29,384 nt of DNA from Patescibacteria group bacterium (GCA_021735565.1 JAIPGT010000002.1:1-29384); one strand, 5' to 3'. Positions 16,095 to 24,066 are shown, counted from the stretch's first letter. A program made the numbers and translations. The notes: generated by a model from the sequence alone, not told the origin.

Positions 16095-18062
16095 CTAATG
16101 CCAAAATTTTTTAGATATCTTCAAGTTAGAAACTAATTGAAGAAGAAGTTTTGTAACAACATAAGAAGTAAACATAGAAATAAGAACACCAAGACCAAGT
16201 GTTAAACCAAAACCTTTAACAATAGATGTCCCAAAAGTATAAAGCACAAAACATGTAATTAAAGTAGAAATATTTCCATCCCTTATAGATGTCCAAGCTC
16301 TATTAAAACCAATATCTATAGAATCCTTTAAAGATCTTTTATTTTTTAATTCTTCTTTCATTCTTTCAAAAATAAGAACATTAGCATCAACTGCCATACC
16401 AATAGACAATATAAAACCAGTAGCTCCAGCAAGAGTTAAAGTAACTGGAATCATTTTATAAAAAGCTAATACTATTAGTGCATAAAATAATAAAGATAAA
16501 TTAGCAATAATTCCTGGGACTTTATAAACAATAACCATAAATAAAGCAACAGCTAATATACCAAAAATGAAAGCTTTAATACTTTTTTCAACAGAAATTG
16601 CTCCAAGAGTAGGTCCTATATTTTTTTGACTGATAAGATTAATAGGAACGGGAAGAGCTCCAGAATTAAGCCTCATAGCAAGTATTTTAGCTTCTGAAAG
16701 AGTAAAGGTTCCATTTATAACAGCACTGCCAGAAGTAATAGGTTCATCAACTCTAGGAGCGCTTATAATCATTCCATCTAAAAATATAGCAACTTGTTTA
16801 TCAACATTTCTTTCAGTAATATCAGCAAATAATTCTCCACCTTCTGAATCAAATTCTAAAGAAACCCTAGGTTCACCAGTCATTTGATCAAATGTAACGG
16901 AAGCACTTTCTAAATTTTTACCAGAAAGTTGAGTATTTACCCAAGGATTAGAATAATCTATATAATTATATTCAGTCTTTTTTTCAAAAAGAATTCTAGA
17001 AACTTTTATTTCATATAAAGGCTTTTCAGCTTTTTTATAAATAATATGATAACCAAAATCAGTTTCAACAACATCAGAAACATCAGAATCAGCCATATCA
17101 AAAACAACATCAGAAAATTCTTCTACCATATCCCCTTTTGCAAACCAACCTAAATAACCAGCTCCAGAAGCAGCAGAGGGATCGTCAGAATTAGTAGTAG
17201 CAAGTTCTTTAAAATATTCTTCTCTATCTCTAGATGATAGCAAGAAATCAGACCTTAAATTTTTAGTAAGTTCTAAAGCTTCGTTTTTAGTTCTTGTAGC
17301 TTCAGATCTTAAAGCACCTTCATAAGCAATTAAAATATGATAAGCTTCAACCTGTTTTTCGGTATCTCTAGAATCAACTCTTTTTAAAATATTATAACCT
17401 TCTTGATTTTCAGAAACAGTATTTAAAACTTCACCATTTTCTAAATCAGAAAGAAGTGAATAAAAATCGGAATAAGGCCCAGTTTCTGAGATAAAATCTA
17501 AATCAGAACCATTATTTTCTGAAAAAGCTTCATCAAAAGAAATTGAATTAGAATTAATTTTAGAAAGTAAAGATTCAGCATTATTTTTTGATTCTGTATT
17601 AAAATCATTCATTTCCTTTTCTTGATCTTCTGTAAGCTCTAAAGACTCAGGATCAATTTGTTCTTTAAATTCTAAAAGAGGAGTTTCACCAATCATTTCA
17701 GTAGCCTCATCAATATTAGTAATACCAGGAAGTTCTATCAAAACTCTATAATCAGAATCAACTTTACTAGTTTGAATAACGGGTTCAGATACACCAAAAG
17801 CATTAATTCTTCTTTCTAAAACATCACGAACACCTTCTACAGCAGTAGCTTTATCAGAATTTTCTATATTAGAAACATCAGCTTGATAAGTAAGATGAGT
17901 TCCGCCCTGAAAATCTAAACCTAAATGTAATTTAATTTCAGAAATTCCGTCTTTAGTTTTAATATCAGGACCATTAGGTATATCAATTAAAACAGCAAGA
18001 ACAACTAATAAAAAAATCCCAGCTAAGGATAAATTTCTTTTTAATCTTTTAGTCATTTTCAT
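16095..18062 (-). CDS. secD: Protein translocase subunit SecD with inserted parvulin-like domains
   Basis: 655 residues from the ATG at 18062; a second ATG at 18056 is equally possible. A longer frame from a TTG at 18125 adds 21 unlikely residues. After the first helix come the family motif Leu-Gly-Leu-Asp-Phe-Gln-Gly-Gly (about 47-54), Arg-Arg-Ile-Asn-Ala-Phe-Gly-Val-Ser-Glu-Pro (about 84-94), the P1 base (about 390-475, including Asp-Gly-Met-Ile-Ile-Ser-Ala-Pro-Arg-Val), and five C-terminal helices with Gly-Met-Ala-Val-Asp-Ala-Asn-Val-Leu. Residues about 135-364 are an insertion. A weak parvulin-like unit (about 160-230) is followed by a clear one (about 237-347) with Tyr-His-Ile-Leu-Ile, Gly-Tyr-Leu-Gly-Trp-Phe and Phe-Gly-Tyr-His-Ile-Ile. 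It lies upstream of secF. Confidence 0.95.
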   Translation of the reverse strand: MKMTKRLKRNLSLAGIFLLVVLAVLIDIPNGPDIKTKDGISEIKLHLGLDFQGGTHLTYQADVSNIENSDKATAVEGVRDVLERRINAFGVSEPVIQTSKVDSDYRVLIELPGITNIDEATEMIGETPLLEFKEQIDPESLELTEDQEKEMNDFNTESKNNAESLLSKINSNSISFDEAFSENNGSDLDFISETGPYSDFYSLLSDLENGEVLNTVSENQEGYNILKRVDSRDTEKQVEAYHILIAYEGALRSEATRTKNEALELTKNLRSDFLLSSRDREEYFKELATTNSDDPSAASGAGYLGWFAKGDMVEEFSDVVFDMADSDVSDVVETDFGYHIIYKKAEKPLYEIKVSRILFEKKTEYNYIDYSNPWVNTQLSGKNLESASVTFDQMTGEPRVSLEFDSEGGELFADITERNVDKQVAIFLDGMIISAPRVDEPITSGSAVINGTFTLSEAKILAMRLNSGALPVPINLISQKNIGPTLGAISVEKSIKAFIFGILAVALFMVIVYKVPGIIANLSLLFYALIVLAFYKMIPVTLTLAGATGFILSIGMAVDANVLIFERMKEELKNKRSLKDSIDIGFNRAWTSIRDGNISTLITCFVLYTFGTSIVKGFGLTLGLGVLISMFTSYVVTKLLLQLVSNLKISKKFWH

Positions 18063-18154
18063 ACTACAAATTTCAAAAAAGTTAATTATTTTATGTATTC
18101 TATAATAAAAATATATCAAAAGCAATAAAAAATGTTTATAAAATATTTAAGAAA

Positions 18155-19273
18155 TTATAAATTTTCAAATATTTTAATAGTTTTTAGTGCAGTATTCTTC
18201 CAATTAAATCTTTTTATATTAAACAAAGATTTTTCTTTTAAATCATTATATAAATTATCATTATTTAAAATTTCTTCTAATTTATGAGAAATATCATTCA
18301 AATCATAAGGATTAACAAATAAAGAAGATTTACCAAGAATTTCTAAAAAAGAAGAATTATAACTACAAATAACAGGTATTTCTTTTGATTGAGCTTCTAA
18401 AATAGGTAAACCAAAACCTTCATAAAAAGAAATAAACATTAATATTTTAGCATGATCAATTAAAAACCATTTTTCACAATCTGAAACATAATCAAAATAG
18501 AAAATTCTATCAGAAAATTTAGATTTTTTAATTAAATTTAAATATTTTCTACTTTTATATCCCCTTTTACCAATTAAAACTAATAAAATATCTTTATTAT
18601 TTAAAGCTACATTCTCAAAAGATAAAATAGTATTTTCAATATTTTTTCTAGGCTCAAAAGTAGCAATAGATAAAATATATTCCCTAGAAATTAAATTATT
18701 TATTTTAGTTCTAACAGAAGAACTATCATAAAAAGAATAAGGATTAACGCCTAAGTGAACAACATTAGTATTTTTTTTACTAATATTACAAAGCTTAATT
18801 AAATCTTTTTTAGTATTAGAAGAAACAGTTATAACAGAATGGAATTGAGAAGCAATTTTACAAACATTAATAAATTTATGCCAGAGTCTTTGTTTTATGG
18901 AAAAAAATCTAGGAAATAATTTAAAAGATAAATCATGAATAGTAATAATCTTTTTTACTTTTTTAGATAATGAAAAAAAATTTAAATTAGGAGCAAAAAA
19001 AATATCACACCCACCAACCATTTTATCTATTTTAGGATATTTAAAAAACAAAAAACAAAAATTTAAAAACTTATTAGGAATTTTAAAATTATAAAGTTTT
19101 ACATTAGAATAATCAAAATTAAAATTTACATTTTTTCTGAAAGAATTACAAAAAAGTTTATAATGATTTTTATTATCAATTTCAAATATATTACTTAATA
19201 AATTATAAGTATAATAACTAACACCAGAGTATTGATCTTCAAGAAGTGGCCTTATATCAATGCAGATAGTCAT
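18155..19273 (-). CDS. Glycosyltransferase family 4 (GT-B), first of a pair
   Basis: 372 residues. The N-terminal Rossmann fold begins Ile-Asp-Ile-Arg-Pro-Leu and has Tyr-Ser-Gly-Val-Ser-Tyr-Tyr, the usual GT4 acceptor loop. Other marks are Thr-Ile-His-Asp-Leu-Ser near 115, Thr-Val-Ser-Ser-Asn-Thr near 150, Phe-Glu-Pro-Arg-Lys-Asn near 210, and the donor-site Glu-x7-Glu region (Tyr-Glu-Gly-Phe-Gly-Leu-Pro-Ile-Leu-Glu). It likely transfers a nucleotide-activated sugar such as mannose or a related hexose to a surface glycan. ATG at 19273 overlaps the TGA of the upstream glycosyltransferase by 4 nt, so the two act together. Confidence 0.9.
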   Translation of the reverse strand: MTICIDIRPLLEDQYSGVSYYTYNLLSNIFEIDNKNHYKLFCNSFRKNVNFNFDYSNVKLYNFKIPNKFLNFCFLFFKYPKIDKMVGGCDIFFAPNLNFFSLSKKVKKIITIHDLSFKLFPRFFSIKQRLWHKFINVCKIASQFHSVITVSSNTKKDLIKLCNISKKNTNVVHLGVNPYSFYDSSSVRTKINNLISREYILSIATFEPRKNIENTILSFENVALNNKDILLVLIGKRGYKSRKYLNLIKKSKFSDRIFYFDYVSDCEKWFLIDHAKILMFISFYEGFGLPILEAQSKEIPVICSYNSSFLEILGKSSLFVNPYDLNDISHKLEEILNNDNLYNDLKEKSLFNIKRFNWKNTALKTIKIFENL

Positions 19274-20367
19274 AAATGATTATTAACAAATTCTAAAATA
19301 TTATTTTTAAAAGAAGAAATAGAAAATTTTTCAGCATGTAATTTTATTTTTTCTCTATCAAATTTTTTACAATCAAAATTAGAAATTACAGAAACTAAAG
19401 AATTAATATCCTGAGAATTAAAAAATTCACCAGTAACTCCAGATATAACAGTTTCTAAAGCTCCTCCAGAAGCATAAGCAATAACAGGAACACCACACAT
19501 CATAGCCTCAACAGGAGCAATACCAAAATCTTCTTCTTGAGGATTTATAAAAGCAATACTATTTTTTAAATATTCAAATTTCTTTTCATCTGGTAAATAT
19601 CCTAAAAATTCAATATTATTAGATTTTACTAAAGATTTATAATAATTTAAATCACCCTCACCAATAATTTTTAATTTATAATTATCTCCAAGCTTATTAA
19701 AAGCATCAATAACCAAATCCACTTTTTTGTAAGGCCTTAATCTACATACCATAATATAATATTCAGGTTTATCCACAGTTTTTAAAGAATTTATACACAT
19801 ATTATCAACAGGAGGATATATAGTATGAGAAGTTCTTCTATAATATTTTTTTATCCTTTTTGCAACAAAATCAGAATTAGAAATAAAATAATCCACCCTA
19901 GAAGAAGAAATAAAATCCCAAATTCTAATTTTATATAAAACAGATCTAATAATTCCCTTTAAAAAAGAGGGAAATTTTAAAGAACCGATATAAAAACTTG
20001 TATCAGACCATAAATATCTAGTAGGAGTATGACAATAACAAATATGAACACAATTAGTAGGAGTTATAACCCCCTTTGCAAAAGCAGAAGAACTAGAAAT
20101 TACTAAATCATAAGCAGAAAGATCAAAGGACTCAATAGCTTTAGGCATTTGAGTTAAATAATATTTAAAAAGTTTTTTTGAAAATGGAAATTTTTGAATT
20201 TTAGAAGTAATAATTTTTTTATTAGCAAAAAAACCTTTAGTATCTTTTTCATCATAATAAAGGGTATATATGGGAGCATCAGGAAAAATATCAGATAATG
20301 CAAGTAAAACTTTTTCAGCTCCACCCATTTGATTTAAGTGATCATGAATTAATGCAACTTTTAACAT
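19270..20367 (-). CDS. Glycosyltransferase family 4 (GT-B), second of a pair
   Basis: 366 residues from ATG at 20367 (Met-Leu-Lys-Val-Ala-Leu-Ile-His-Asp). An in-frame TTG at 20403 would add 12 residues that do not fit the family. Signs of a GT4 fold: Gly-Gly-Ala-Glu-Lys-Val acceptor loop near 17-22, Cys-His-Thr-Pro-Thr-Arg-Tyr near 120, Cys-Arg-Leu-Arg-Pro-Tyr-Lys-Lys near 210, and Glu-Glu-Asp-Phe-Gly-Ile-Ala-Pro-Val-Glu-Ala (donor site) near 285. The Cys-His-Thr-Pro segment is common in WcaI/WbaZ-like mannosyltransferases, but the substrate is not certain. It ends in TGA overlapping the next gene. Confidence 0.9.
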   Translation of the reverse strand: MLKVALIHDHLNQMGGAEKVLLALSDIFPDAPIYTLYYDEKDTKGFFANKKIITSKIQKFPFSKKLFKYYLTQMPKAIESFDLSAYDLVISSSSAFAKGVITPTNCVHICYCHTPTRYLWSDTSFYIGSLKFPSFLKGIIRSVLYKIRIWDFISSSRVDYFISNSDFVAKRIKKYYRRTSHTIYPPVDNMCINSLKTVDKPEYYIMVCRLRPYKKVDLVIDAFNKLGDNYKLKIIGEGDLNYYKSLVKSNNIEFLGYLPDEKKFEYLKNSIAFINPQEEDFGIAPVEAMMCGVPVIAYASGGALETVISGVTGEFFNSQDINSLVSVISNFDCKKFDREKIKLHAEKFSISSFKNNILEFVNNHL

Positions 20368-20484
20368 ATAAAAATATAATATTATTTTATTATAACACGC
20401 CAAAAAATAATCACCATATAAAAATACACATTAAATAACCCAAAAAAACGTGCAATTTTATATAAAAACATTAATTGATAAATA

Positions 20485-20514
20485 TTGTGGGAACGCGCCG
20501 AGGCGCGTTCCAAC
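20485..20514 (+). repeat. Dispersed palindromic element, copy 5
   Basis: TGTGGGAACGCGCC...GGCGCGTTCCAACA, a nearly perfect inverted repeat. Its left flank (20427-20484) shares CACATTAAAT, AACGTGCAA and ATTAATTGA with the flank of copy 2 (740-800), so the mobile unit may extend at least 55 nt to the left. Confidence 0.75.
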
Positions 20515-20537
20515 AAACAAAACATTAATTTCCAAAC

Positions 20538-20684
20538 AAAAAAAGTAGCAACCAATTCACCGCCTATTAGCTAAGCATTTGAATAAATTCAATTCTCATT
20601 TAAAGATACTAGCTAAAAAGAAAGGAGGAGGATCTATTTAGTTTTCTCTACTAATAGGCAGTGAACTAATCACTACTCTTACAA
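20538..20684 (-). ncRNA. Candidate structured RNA with anti-Shine-Dalgarno-like loop
   Basis: Bases 20676-20651 and 20570-20545, read on the - strand, form a 26-bp stem with no unpaired base: 20 Watson-Crick pairs and six G-U pairs. On the + strand those six would be A-C mismatches, which fixes the strand. Seven U follow directly (20544-20538), so the stem can act as the RNA's own intrinsic terminator. The 80-nt interior includes a 5-bp hairpin UUGAA/UUCAA (near 20581-20594) and, at 20634-20618, GAUC-CU-CCUCCUUUCU. This matches the usual 3' tail of bacterial 16S rRNA (GAUC-A-CCUCCUUUCU) except for one A replaced by CU. A possible 5-bp AU stem (20641-20637 with 20617-20613) would present it as a loop. 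Size is about 147 nt if the promoter below is right. I do not recognise it as a known family. Confidence 0.75.
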
Positions 20685-20690
20685 TAAAAA

Positions 20691-20717
20691 TGTATAATAA
20701 ATATAAATAAAAGTCAA
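20691..20717 (-). promoter_or_regulatory. Possible promoter for the structured RNA
   Basis: On the - strand TTGACT (20717-20712) is followed after 15 bases by TATACA (20696-20691), resembling -35 and -10 boxes. The spacing is shorter than the ideal 17 and the -10 is only partly consensus. It lies between the stop of the VirD4-like gene and the RNA, and predicts a 5' end near 20684, just ahead of the long stem. Confidence 0.4.
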
Positions 20718-20719
20718 AT

Positions 20720-22909
20720 TTAATTTTTCAAATCTAAATTTTGCCCCTTTTCTAATGATAGCTTCTTAGGCTTATTTTTATTTTTATTAAGATTTTTACT
20801 ATCTTCAGTAAAAACACTTTTTAATGAAACATATTCTATATCATTTTTTTCATCTATTTTTTCATCAATAATATTTTTTGATTCATTTTCTGTACGAACA
20901 GGAGAAGGAGCTTGTCCTATCCCTACATTATTATTTTCCTTTTTTGGTAAGATTTCATGATTTTTTTCATCATTTTTATTAATATTTATATCATTTTCAT
21001 AATTTTTTTTGTTTAATGATATTTTTTTATAAAACTCCCCCATTTTATTTAATTCTATTTTTTTTGATTCATTTTCTAACTTAATATCATCTGCAATACC
21101 TAAAATACAATCAGAAATATTAGAATCAGAAGAATTGTTTAAAGTTTTTTTCTTCTTTTTTTTCTTCTTTTTCTTTTTTTTATTTAACACATTTTCATTC
21201 ATTTTTTCATTTTTCTGTACGGACGCACCATGTTGGAACGCGCCACGGCGCGTTCCCACATCATTATTATCATTTTTTTCATCAATTTTTATATCAATTT
21301 TTTTATCATTCTTTATTTCATGATTTTCATGATTTTTTTCAACTTCATTAATTGGGCGAATACTGTTCGCCCCTACAACATTTTTTTCTTTTTTTACATT
21401 ATCGTTTTCTTTTTTACTTTTTTTACCTTTTTTAGCTTCAGGAATAAGCCCAGATTTAACCTTTTTTAAACAATCAACACAATAAATAGGCCTAACACCA
21501 TCAGGTTTAAAAGGAACTTCCATAGGAACACCACAAACCCAACAATTAGATTTATGTGTTTCAACTTTTTCTTTAGATTTTTCAGAATTTCCAGAAGATT
21601 TTTTATGATCATTTCCATTTTCTGAAGATAAAGTCCAAGTACTAATAATATCTTCAATTTCAGATCTTGAATGCGAATATTTATTTCTAGAAAAATTAAT
21701 AGCTTCCAAAGAATTATTAATCTCTGGATTTATCATAGAAGGTAATGTTGAACAACTAAAAGATCTTGAAACTACTCCATCAATTAAAAGCTTAATCAAA
21801 ACATTCCATTTAGGGATATTAACAAGATCATCAATATTAAAATCAGGTAAAAATTCTTTTTCCAAAACTTCAGCATCTTGAGGCCCAACTCTAAAAGCTA
21901 TTAAAGTTCCTACATTACCAAAAACAGCAGCAGCAACATTTTCTGGAAGTTGCTCAATATATTGGTGAGCCAAATTTAAACAAAGCCTATATTTTCTAGC
22001 TTCAGACAAAATATCAGCAAAAGCTTCTGTTGCAAAGTTTTGAAATTCATCAACATATAAATAAAAATCTTTTCTTTCAGACTCAGGTATATCAATTCTA
22101 CTCATAGCAGCAAGATATAGTTTTGTGATAATCATAGAACCTAAAAGAGAAGAATTATCTTCACCAATTTTACCTTTTGATAAATTAACAAGAATAATAC
22201 TATTTTCATCCATAGCCTTTCTTAAATCTAAAGTAGATTTAGATTGTCCTATAATATTACGGATCAAAGAATTAGATAAAAATTGACCAACTTTATTTTG
22301 TATAGGACCAATAATTGTAGGAAGTTCTCTGCTATTGTAATGTTCATATTCAGTTGACCAGAAAGCCTTAACAACTGGATCTTTAACCTGAGAAACGACA
22401 TAATCTCTATAAGTTTTATCAACTAAAATTCTAGTGACTCCAAGAAGAGTGCTACCAGGAACATACATTAAAGATAAAATAGAATTTCTTAAAATATATT
22501 CCATTCTAGGCCCCCAAGAATCAGCCCATATTTTTTTAAAAACACCAATAAGACCTGAAGCTATAAGATGCCTTTTTGAATCATCTTCACCACCTTCTAA
22601 TATATTAAAAGCGATAGGAAAATCTAAATCAGAAGGATCAAAATATACAACATCATTTATTCTAGATTTAGGAATAGTTTTAATAATAGCCTCAGCAAGA
22701 TCTCCATGAGGATCCATAACACAGCATCCTTTACCATTATTAATATCCTGAATAATCATATTCTCTAAAAGACAAGACTTACCAGAACCAGACTTCCCTA
22801 TTGCATAAAGATGTCTTCTTCTATCGTCTTGTTTGATACCAAACTTTTTTCTCATGTGTCTGAAATTAGTTTGGCCAATAATAGTTATATTACTTTCTTC
22901 TTCTATCAT
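20720..22909 (-). CDS. VirD4/TraG-like type IV secretion coupling ATPase with zinc ribbon and repeat-bearing tail
   Basis: 729 residues. The ATPase core has Walker A GKSGSGKS (38-45), Asp-Pro-His-Gly-Asp (66-70), and Walker B Tyr-Leu-Tyr-Val-Asp-Glu (283-288) followed by Phe-Gln-Asn-Phe and Ala-His-Gln-Tyr. This is the pattern of the DNA-pump/coupling ATPases common in CPR genomes. No N-terminal membrane helices are visible. Next is a CxxC-x17-CxxC zinc ribbon (C456, C459, C477, C480). Residues ~490-729 are low-complexity Lys/Asn/Glu/Asp sequence with a run of 12 Lys (577-588). Three GC-rich islands in the tail encode out-of-character peptides at ~511-521, ~550-565 and ~662-673; they coincide with palindromic repeat copies translated in frame. 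Likely role: moving DNA or protein through a pilus or secretion channel, with the pilin at 28527 a possible partner. Confidence 0.88.
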   Translation of the reverse strand: MIEEESNITIIGQTNFRHMRKKFGIKQDDRRRHLYAIGKSGSGKSCLLENMIIQDINNGKGCCVMDPHGDLAEAIIKTIPKSRINDVVYFDPSDLDFPIAFNILEGGEDDSKRHLIASGLIGVFKKIWADSWGPRMEYILRNSILSLMYVPGSTLLGVTRILVDKTYRDYVVSQVKDPVVKAFWSTEYEHYNSRELPTIIGPIQNKVGQFLSNSLIRNIIGQSKSTLDLRKAMDENSIILVNLSKGKIGEDNSSLLGSMIITKLYLAAMSRIDIPESERKDFYLYVDEFQNFATEAFADILSEARKYRLCLNLAHQYIEQLPENVAAAVFGNVGTLIAFRVGPQDAEVLEKEFLPDFNIDDLVNIPKWNVLIKLLIDGVVSRSFSCSTLPSMINPEINNSLEAINFSRNKYSHSRSEIEDIISTWTLSSENGNDHKKSSGNSEKSKEKVETHKSNCWVCGVPMEVPFKPDGVRPIYCVDCLKKVKSGLIPEAKKGKKSKKENDNVKKEKNVVGANSIRPINEVEKNHENHEIKNDKKIDIKIDEKNDNNDVGTRRGAFQHGASVQKNEKMNENVLNKKKKKKKKKKKKTLNNSSDSNISDCILGIADDIKLENESKKIELNKMGEFYKKISLNKKNYENDININKNDEKNHEILPKKENNNVGIGQAPSPVRTENESKNIIDEKIDEKNDIEYVSLKSVFTEDSKNLNKNKNKPKKLSLEKGQNLDLKN
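20891..20927 (+). repeat. Palindromic element inside the ATPase gene, copy 6
   Basis: TGTACGAACAGGAGAAGG... ending TATCCCTACA, with imperfect arms around GGAGAAGGAGCTTGTCC. It is translated as Val-Gly-Ile-Gly-Gln-Ala-Pro-Ser-Pro-Val-Arg-Thr on the - strand. It shares the TGTAC edge with copy 7. Confidence 0.55.
21145..21181 (+). repeat. 37-nt pyrimidine-only tract in the ATPase gene
   Basis: Every base from 21145 to 21181 is C or T, with runs of seven, eight and eight T. On the coding (-) strand it is a purine tract encoding the poly-lysine stretch. Such runs are prone to replication or transcription slippage. Confidence 0.8.
21216..21260 (+). repeat. Palindromic element inside the ATPase gene, copy 7
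   Basis: The core at 21231-21260 is TGTTGGAACGCGCCACGGCGCGTTCCCACA, a GC-rich palindrome matching copies 1, 3 and 5. An extra TGTACGGACGCACCA lies to the left; TGTAC also begins copy 6. The 45-nt unit is exactly 15 codons and keeps the reading frame. Confidence 0.75.
21351..21377 (+). repeat. Palindromic element inside the ATPase gene, copy 8
   Basis: GGGCGAATACTGTTCGCCC palindrome ending in CTACA, the GGGCG subtype related to copy 2. Translated on the - strand as Val-Val-Gly-Ala-Asn-Ser-Ile-Arg-Pro-Ile-Asn. Confidence 0.75.
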
Positions 22910-22931
22910 TTTATATTATTAACTTCTTATA

Positions 22932-22957
22932 TTATACCATAATATTAACTATTTTTT
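22932..22957. repeat. Partial duplicate of the 3' end of the neighbouring glycosyltransferase gene
   Basis: Bases 22932-22957 match 22996-23021 at 23 of 26 positions; all three differences are T versus C. The second copy holds the last codons and stop of the GT4 gene, so the first looks like a decayed local duplication in the gap. Confidence 0.5.
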
Positions 22958-22995
22958 ATTTCTTAAAACAGAAACTAAAAAGAATATTATTAATA

Positions 22996-24066
22996 TTACA
23001 CCATAATACTAACCATTTTTTTTGCCTCATTTTCTAAAGAAAAATTTTGAAATCTAATTTTTCCTTTATTAATTTTTTCTTCTCTTATTTTTTCAGAATT
23101 AGCATATTTTTTATATGCAAGAGCTATTTTATTAATACTTTTAGGAGATACAGCAAATCCTGCATCTGATAAAACTTCAGCAGTAGCAGTATAATTAGAT
23201 GTAACAATAGGAACATTATAATAAAATGCTTCTAAAATTGGTATTCCAAAACCCTCATAAAAAGAAACAAAGGTAAAGATAGAAGCATTTTCAAATAAAT
23301 ATTTTTTTTCTCCTTCGCTTATGTATCCCAATCTTATAATATTTTTATTATTATTTATTACTTTATTTATTTCATCTGCACCATAACCATCGGTTCCAGC
23401 TAAAACCAATTTATATTCAGGGAATTCTTTATTAAAAACCTCAAAAGCCTTAATCTGATTTAAAATATTTTTTTTATGTTCTATTCTTCCAATATAAAAT
23501 ATATACTTTTTATTTTTTACCAAAGAAACTTCAATAGGTTTTATGTTTTTATCCATATTTAAACCTATATTTATAACATCAATTTTATTTTCATCTATAT
23601 TTAGATTTTCTATTATTTTTTCTTTAGTAAAATGAGAAACGGTTATTATTTTTTGTGAAAATCTAGTATTTATAAATAATGCTAATCTTTGCCTAATAAA
23701 TTCAATTCTAGAATAATATTCAGGATAATCTAAAAATGCAACATCATGAACAACTGATATTTTTCTAGTTAATAAATTTCCAAGAAAAGGTATAACGGAA
23801 CCAGGAACTAAAAGATAATCTAAATCATCTTTTTTTATAGCCTTTAAAAGTTTTATTTGAGTCCAAAATTTACAATTTTTTAAAATAGAAGAAGAAAAAT
23901 TAGAAGGTAACTTAGCAAGTTTTTCTTGTAAAGTATTTCTTGAATATAAAATATATTGGTTTTTTGAATCAACTTTTTTAATAGCCTCAATAAGATCATA
24001 AGAATATTTTTCAACACCTGTTCTGTTTTTTTTATTTGCAGAAGAGGCATCAATACCAATTTTCAT
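22996..24066 (-). CDS. Glycosyltransferase family 4 (GT-B), third copy in window
   Basis: 356 residues. It opens Met-Lys-Ile-Gly-Ile-Asp-Ala with Arg-Thr-Gly-Val-Glu-Lys-Tyr-Ser near 15-22. It carries Val-Val-His-Asp-Val-Ala near 105, Ile-Thr-Val-Ser-His-Phe-Thr near 140, Gly-Arg-Ile-Glu-His-Lys-Lys-Asn near 195, and the donor-site segment Tyr-Glu-Gly-Phe-Gly-Ile-Pro-Ile-Leu-Glu near 270. The layout is that of WbaZ/mannosyltransferase-like enzymes that build surface polysaccharide; the real sugar is unknown. It starts four bases after the mreB stop, so it is probably co-transcribed with mreB. Confidence 0.9.
   Translation of the reverse strand: MKIGIDASSANKKNRTGVEKYSYDLIEAIKKVDSKNQYILYSRNTLQEKLAKLPSNFSSSILKNCKFWTQIKLLKAIKKDDLDYLLVPGSVIPFLGNLLTRKISVVHDVAFLDYPEYYSRIEFIRQRLALFINTRFSQKIITVSHFTKEKIIENLNIDENKIDVINIGLNMDKNIKPIEVSLVKNKKYIFYIGRIEHKKNILNQIKAFEVFNKEFPEYKLVLAGTDGYGADEINKVINNNKNIIRLGYISEGEKKYLFENASIFTFVSFYEGFGIPILEAFYYNVPIVTSNYTATAEVLSDAGFAVSPKSINKIALAYKKYANSEKIREEKINKGKIRFQNFSLENEAKKMVSIMV

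Larger units (their letters stand above)
20368..20719. other. 352-nt intergenic region: palindromic repeat plus candidate non-coding RNA
   Basis: Contains no protein gene I can support. It holds a repeat flank (20427-20484), palindromic copy 5 (20485-20514), and the - strand RNA candidate at 20538-20684 with its promoter-like sites at 20691-20717. Confidence 0.7.

Noticed and set aside
16095..18125. SecD starting at the TTG at 18125
   Set aside because: The 21 extra residues are not typical of SecD, and ATG codons at 18062 and 18056 sit directly before the basic head and first helix.
20619..20634. GGAGGAGG on the + strand as a ribosome binding site
   Set aside because: No start codon lies within a useful distance downstream, and the only nearby ATG (20689) opens a six-codon frame.
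20545..20676. tmRNA, 6S RNA or SRP RNA as identity of the structured RNA
   Set aside because: No tRNA-like acceptor and no Ala-Ala-ending tag frame: the short frame at 20599 ends Leu-Ser-stop. No SRP GGAA-type tetraloop and asymmetric loop. No 6S-like central bubble in the stem. None of the three layouts fits.
21135..21469. + strand frames in the ATPase tail
   Set aside because: They are antisense shadows of a low-complexity coding region, dominated by Phe/Ser/Ile from poly-T, with no recognisable domain.
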